The position numbers and the translations under genes are program-made. Under the pieces are notes generated by a model that was not told the origin of the DNA, searched no databases, and saw only the letters and a program-made list of their open reading frames with translations. 64,000 bases of DNA from an uncultured Paracoccaceae bacterium (GTDB lineage Bacteria; Pseudomonadota; Alphaproteobacteria; Rhodobacterales; Rhodobacteraceae), in assembly GCA_937864535.1 (NCBI GenBank), contig CALMJS010000034.1, forward strand, positions 1-64,000, in the 5' to 3' direction. Positions 61,292 through 64,000 of this stretch are shown one piece after another. The stretch's first letter is position 1, and each line of letters opens with the position of its first letter.

Positions 61292-61415
61292 GTTTGCATT
61301 TCCTTCGGCTGGTTGGGCGGGCGCAGTCTGGCCAGCCTTGCATCTTGGGTCAGAGGTCTATTCTAAGCACCAGTGCGCCGGATACAAGCGTTCGAATCGC
61401 AAAACGGAGGACACA

Positions 61416-62219
61416 ATGGCTGATTCTACCATGATGGGGGTGCGCCGCTTTGGTCGTGTGAACTGGCTGGGCCTGTTTACCCTGTGCCGCAGAGAGGTTT
61501 TGCGCTTTCTCAACGTCTGGTCCCAGACGCTGATGGCGCCGCTGATCAACGCGGGGCTGTTCCTGCTCATCTTTACCATCGCGATCGGTTCGCAGCGCGG
61601 GGATGTGATGGGCGTGCCGTTCATGCATTTCCTGGCGCCCGGTATCCTCACGATGACGGTGATCCAGAATGCCTTTGCGAATTCGTCTTCATCCCTGACC
61701 TCGGCCAAGGTGCAGGGCAATATCGTCGACACGTTGATGCCTCCGTTGTCGGCTGCCGAGCTGGTAACCGGCTATGTCGTTGGCGCGGTTGCGCGTGGTC
61801 TGCTGGTGGCCGTGGTGATTGCGATTGGCGTCTGGCTGGGACTGGGCGTAGGCATGCAACATCCGCTCTGGGTGCTCACCTTTGTTATTTTGGGCGCGGT
61901 TTTCATGGGCGGTATGGGGATCATCGCCGCGATTTTCGCGAACAAATTCGATCAACTCGCCGCGATTTCAAATTTCGTCGTCACGCCTCTGTCGTTCCTG
62001 TCGGGCACGTTCTATTCCATTGACGCCCTGCCACCGGTCCTGCGTGGGCTGAGCCATGTGAACCCGTTTTTCTACATCATCGACGGTGTGCGTCTTGGCA
62101 TGATCGGCGTATCGGATTCCTCGCCATGGCGCGGCCTGCTGGTCTGTCTGTTGGCCTGCGCGATTGTTCTGTCGATCTGCTGGTATTGGTTCCGCAAGGG
62201 CTACCGGCTCAAGGCCTGA
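61416..62219 (+). CDS. ABC-2 type transporter permease
   Basis: A 267-residue membrane protein with six hydrophobic segments and the ABC-2 pattern: LFTLCRREVLRFLNVWSQTL, PFMHFLAPGILTMTVIQNAF, VQGNIVDTLMPPLSAAELVT, PLSFLSGTFYSIDALPPVLR, GLSHVNPFFYIIDGVRLGMI. It resembles YadH/NodJ-type exporters. The partner ATPase gene is not adjacent on either side within the window. CGGAGG precedes ATG 61416. The substrate is unknown. Confidence 0.88.
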   Translation: MADSTMMGVRRFGRVNWLGLFTLCRREVLRFLNVWSQTLMAPLINAGLFLLIFTIAIGSQRGDVMGVPFMHFLAPGILTMTVIQNAFANSSSSLTSAKVQGNIVDTLMPPLSAAELVTGYVVGAVARGLLVAVVIAIGVWLGLGVGMQHPLWVLTFVILGAVFMGGMGIIAAIFANKFDQLAAISNFVVTPLSFLSGTFYSIDALPPVLRGLSHVNPFFYIIDGVRLGMIGVSDSSPWRGLLVCLLACAIVLSICWYWFRKGYRLKA

Positions 62220-62412
62220 TTTCCCTTAACAACGTGGCCTTGGTGCCCTATATCCGGCTGCATGATGACTTATGCGCCCCTTCTCGTGATTCGACGCCGA
62301 CGCTGAAAAATGCGCCGTGCGTGCATCTGTGCGCCCATCTCTCCCCCTTACACGTTGACATGCCCCTGCCGCTCCGGCACCAATCGGGCTCTTATTTCCA
62401 AAGGGTAACTCT

Positions 62413-63591
62413 ATGATCCCCAGCGTTCTGCCGACCTACAACCGCGCTCCGCTCACTTTCGTTTCGGGCCAAGGCTCGTGGCTGACCGAGGTGGATGGCC
62501 GACGCTTTTTGGATCTGGGTGCCGGGATCGCCGTGAACGCGTTGGGCCATGCGCACCCCGATCTGGTTCAGACCCTGACCGAACAGGCGTCCAAACTGTG
62601 GCATGTCTCCAACCTCTACAACATCGAACAGCAGCAGTCGCTTGCCGATAAGCTGGTTGCGGCCACCTTTGCCGACACGGTGTTTTTCACCAATTCCGGC
62701 ACCGAGGCCTGCGAACTGGCTGTCAAAATGGCGCGGAAATACTTCTACGAAAAAGGTCAGCCAGAGCGCACCACGATCATCACCTTCGACGGCTCCTTCC
62801 ATGGCCGCTCCTCGGCCGGGATTGCCGCTGCCGGTTCGGAAAAAATGGTCAAGGGCTTTGCCCCGCTGCTGCCCGGTTTCTTGCATCTGCCATGGGGCGA
62901 TCACGAGGCATTGACCGCCGCCGCCGCCCGTGCGGATGTGGGCGCGATTCTGATCGAACCGGTTCAGGGCGAGGGCGGCATTCGTCCGCTGCCCGATCAA
63001 TGCCTCAAGGGCCTGCGCGATCTGTGCGACGAACATGGCATTCTGTTGATCCTGGACGAGGTCCAGTGCGGCATGGGCCGGACCGGTAAACTCTTTGCCC
63101 ATGAATGGGCCGGGATCACTCCGGATATCATGATGGTCGCCAAAGGCATCGGCGGCGGCTTCCCCTTGGGCGCGGTCTTGGCCACCGAAAACGCCGCGAG
63201 CGGCATGGTCGCGGGAACCCACGGCTCGACTTACGGCGGTAACCCTCTGGGCTGCGCGGTTGGGGGTAAGGTCATGGATATCATCTCTGACGATGCCTTC
63301 CTGGCCGAGGTCAACCGCAAGGCCGCCCTCCTGCGCCAGAAACTCGAGGGTCTCGTTGCCGCACATCCGACGATCTTCGACTCCGTGCGCGGATCTGGCC
63401 TGATGATCGGTATCAAGTGCGTCGCCTCGAACCTTGACGTGGTTAAGGCCGGCTATGAGCAGGGCGTTCTGACCGTGCCCGCAGGGGATAACGTCCTGCG
63501 GCTGCTGCCCGCCCTGAACCTCACCGACGACGATATTTCTCAGGCCTATACGCGTCTCGATGCTGCGGCCACCGCTCTTGAAACTGCATGA
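62413..63591 (+). CDS. argD: Acetylornithine aminotransferase
   Basis: A 392-residue PLP-dependent class III aminotransferase of arginine synthesis. Blocks: [100 protein letters not shown] and the PLP-lysine region [19 protein letters not shown]. The next gene is argF, as in many Rhodobacterales, supporting ArgD over other omega-aminotransferases. Confidence 0.93.
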   Translation: MIPSVLPTYNRAPLTFVSGQGSWLTEVDGRRFLDLGAGIAVNALGHAHPDLVQTLTEQASKLWHVSNLYNIEQQQSLADKLVAATFADTVFFTNSGTEACELAVKMARKYFYEKGQPERTTIITFDGSFHGRSSAGIAAAGSEKMVKGFAPLLPGFLHLPWGDHEALTAAAARADVGAILIEPVQGEGGIRPLPDQCLKGLRDLCDEHGILLILDEVQCGMGRTGKLFAHEWAGITPDIMMVAKGIGGGFPLGAVLATENAASGMVAGTHGSTYGGNPLGCAVGGKVMDIISDDAFLAEVNRKAALLRQKLEGLVAAHPTIFDSVRGSGLMIGIKCVASNLDVVKAGYEQGVLTVPAGDNVLRLLPALNLTDDDISQAYTRLDAAATALETA

Positions 63592-63600
63592 TGCCATTCA

Positions 63601-63660
63601 TCTTTCCCCAAATACCTCGGGGGTGAATGGCCGAAGGCCAGAGGGGGCAGAGCCCCCCAC
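63601..63660. repeat. Palindromic intergenic element between argD and argF
   Basis: A run of short inverted repeats: CCTCGGGGG, TGGCC-GAA-GGCCA (63629-63640) and GGGGGC-AGA-GCCCCC (63643-63657). This composition, beginning TTTCCCCAAATACCTCGGGG, resembles a dispersed palindromic element I associate with intergenic regions of Rhodobacteraceae. It may also form an mRNA hairpin between the two arginine genes. Confidence 0.55.
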
Positions 63661-63682
63661 GCCGCCAAAGAAAGCGAATACC

Positions 63683-64000
63683 ATGACGAATTTTCTAGAC
63701 ATCAACGCCACCAGCCCCGGCGACTTGCGGGCGATCATCGACAACGCCAAAGCAATGAAGGTGGCGCGCAACGGTCGGCCCAAGGGCGCCTTGGACGACG
63801 ACCAGCCTCTTGCGGGCCAGATGGTCGCGCTGATTTTCGAAAAGCCCTCGACCCGCACGCGCGTTTCCTTCGACGTTGGTGTACGCCAGATGGGCGGCCA
63901 GACCATGGTCCTGTCCGGCAAGGAAATGCAGCTCGGGCACGGCGAAACCATTGCCGATACGGCGCGCGTGTTGTCGCGTTATGTCGATCTGATCATGATC
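63683..64000 (+). CDS. argF: Ornithine carbamoyltransferase, N-terminal part (cut by window edge)
   Basis: The first 106 residues are visible: [20 protein letters not shown], then the carbamoyl-phosphate-binding motif [20 protein letters not shown] and the following [20 protein letters not shown]. It joins carbamoyl phosphate (from CarAB) and ornithine to make citrulline. It lies 91 bases after argD, with a palindromic element between them. The ornithine-binding C-terminal domain is outside the window. Confidence 0.94.
   Translation, partial: MTNFLDINATSPGDLRAIIDNAKAMKVARNGRPKGALDDDQPLAGQMVALIFEKPSTRTRVSFDVGVRQMGGQTMVLSGKEMQLGHGETIADTARVLSRYVDLIMI

Noticed and set aside
1-64000. CRISPR array or insertion sequence
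   Set aside because: No regularly spaced direct repeats, no transposase ORF and no terminal inverted repeats with target duplication were found.

Overview
This GC-rich window most likely comes from the chromosome of a Roseobacter-group or related Rhodobacterales alphaproteobacterium. The markers are a GcrA cell-cycle regulator, a VPLPA-type C-terminal sorting signal, and several small families typical of that order (DUF6478, DUF6525, DUF6455, DUF1467, a YbjN-type protein). I saw no rRNA, tRNA or CRISPR array.

Layout. (1) 1-4.6 kb: remnant of a prophage on the minus strand, with a vsr-dcm pair, a lysis cassette (GH108 endolysin, holin-like and membrane proteins) and the C-terminal end of a DUF2793 protein. 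(2) 4.6-8.9 kb: a zinc-limitation type cluster (5'-truncated flavin oxidoreductase, COG0523 GTPase, DUF1826, DUF6525, truncated peptide/nickel-type binding protein joined to an FtsX permease fragment, and DUF3299 with an internal stop). It is visibly decayed and abuts the prophage at a junction that cuts genes on both sides. (3) 9.1-12.1 kb: modE-like regulator and modABC for molybdate uptake. (4) 12.2-14.8 kb: chromate transporter and a surface-sorted choice-of-anchor A protein. (5) 15.0-28.9 kb: a complete assimilatory nitrate locus, nasT-nasS, then a leader with two ANTAR-type hairpins and an intrinsic terminator, then nrtA-nrtB-nrtCD-nirB-nirD-nasA-trpD2-like-cysG. Molybdate uptake (region 3) and siroheme synthesis (cysG) supply the cofactors of the nitrate and nitrite reductases. 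(6) 29-64 kb: mostly core genes. These include proC, csaA, a hydroxyacid dehydrogenase, CPBP-accD-folC, tdk, a CII-like regulator facing a KAS III enzyme, carB, pabB, aspS, a DUF1800/DUF1501 pair, methylmalonyl-CoA epimerase, a nitroreductase, an M48 lipoprotein, dgkA, three small cysteine-rich DUF6455-like proteins, cytochrome c, rimO, HxlR, an SGNH lipoprotein, gcrA, an ABC-2 permease, argD and the start of argF. A short AT-richer two-gene insert lies between cytochrome c and rimO (57.1-57.9 kb).

The most informative non-routine signals are the NasT leader RNA, the two gene-chimera junctions and nonsense mutation in the zinc cluster, the asymmetric fused NrtCD ATPase, the unannotated membrane-protein pair at 57 kb, and the tandem cysteine-rich small proteins. 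I see no clearly new multi-gene system; the 57 kb pair is the best candidate for something undescribed.
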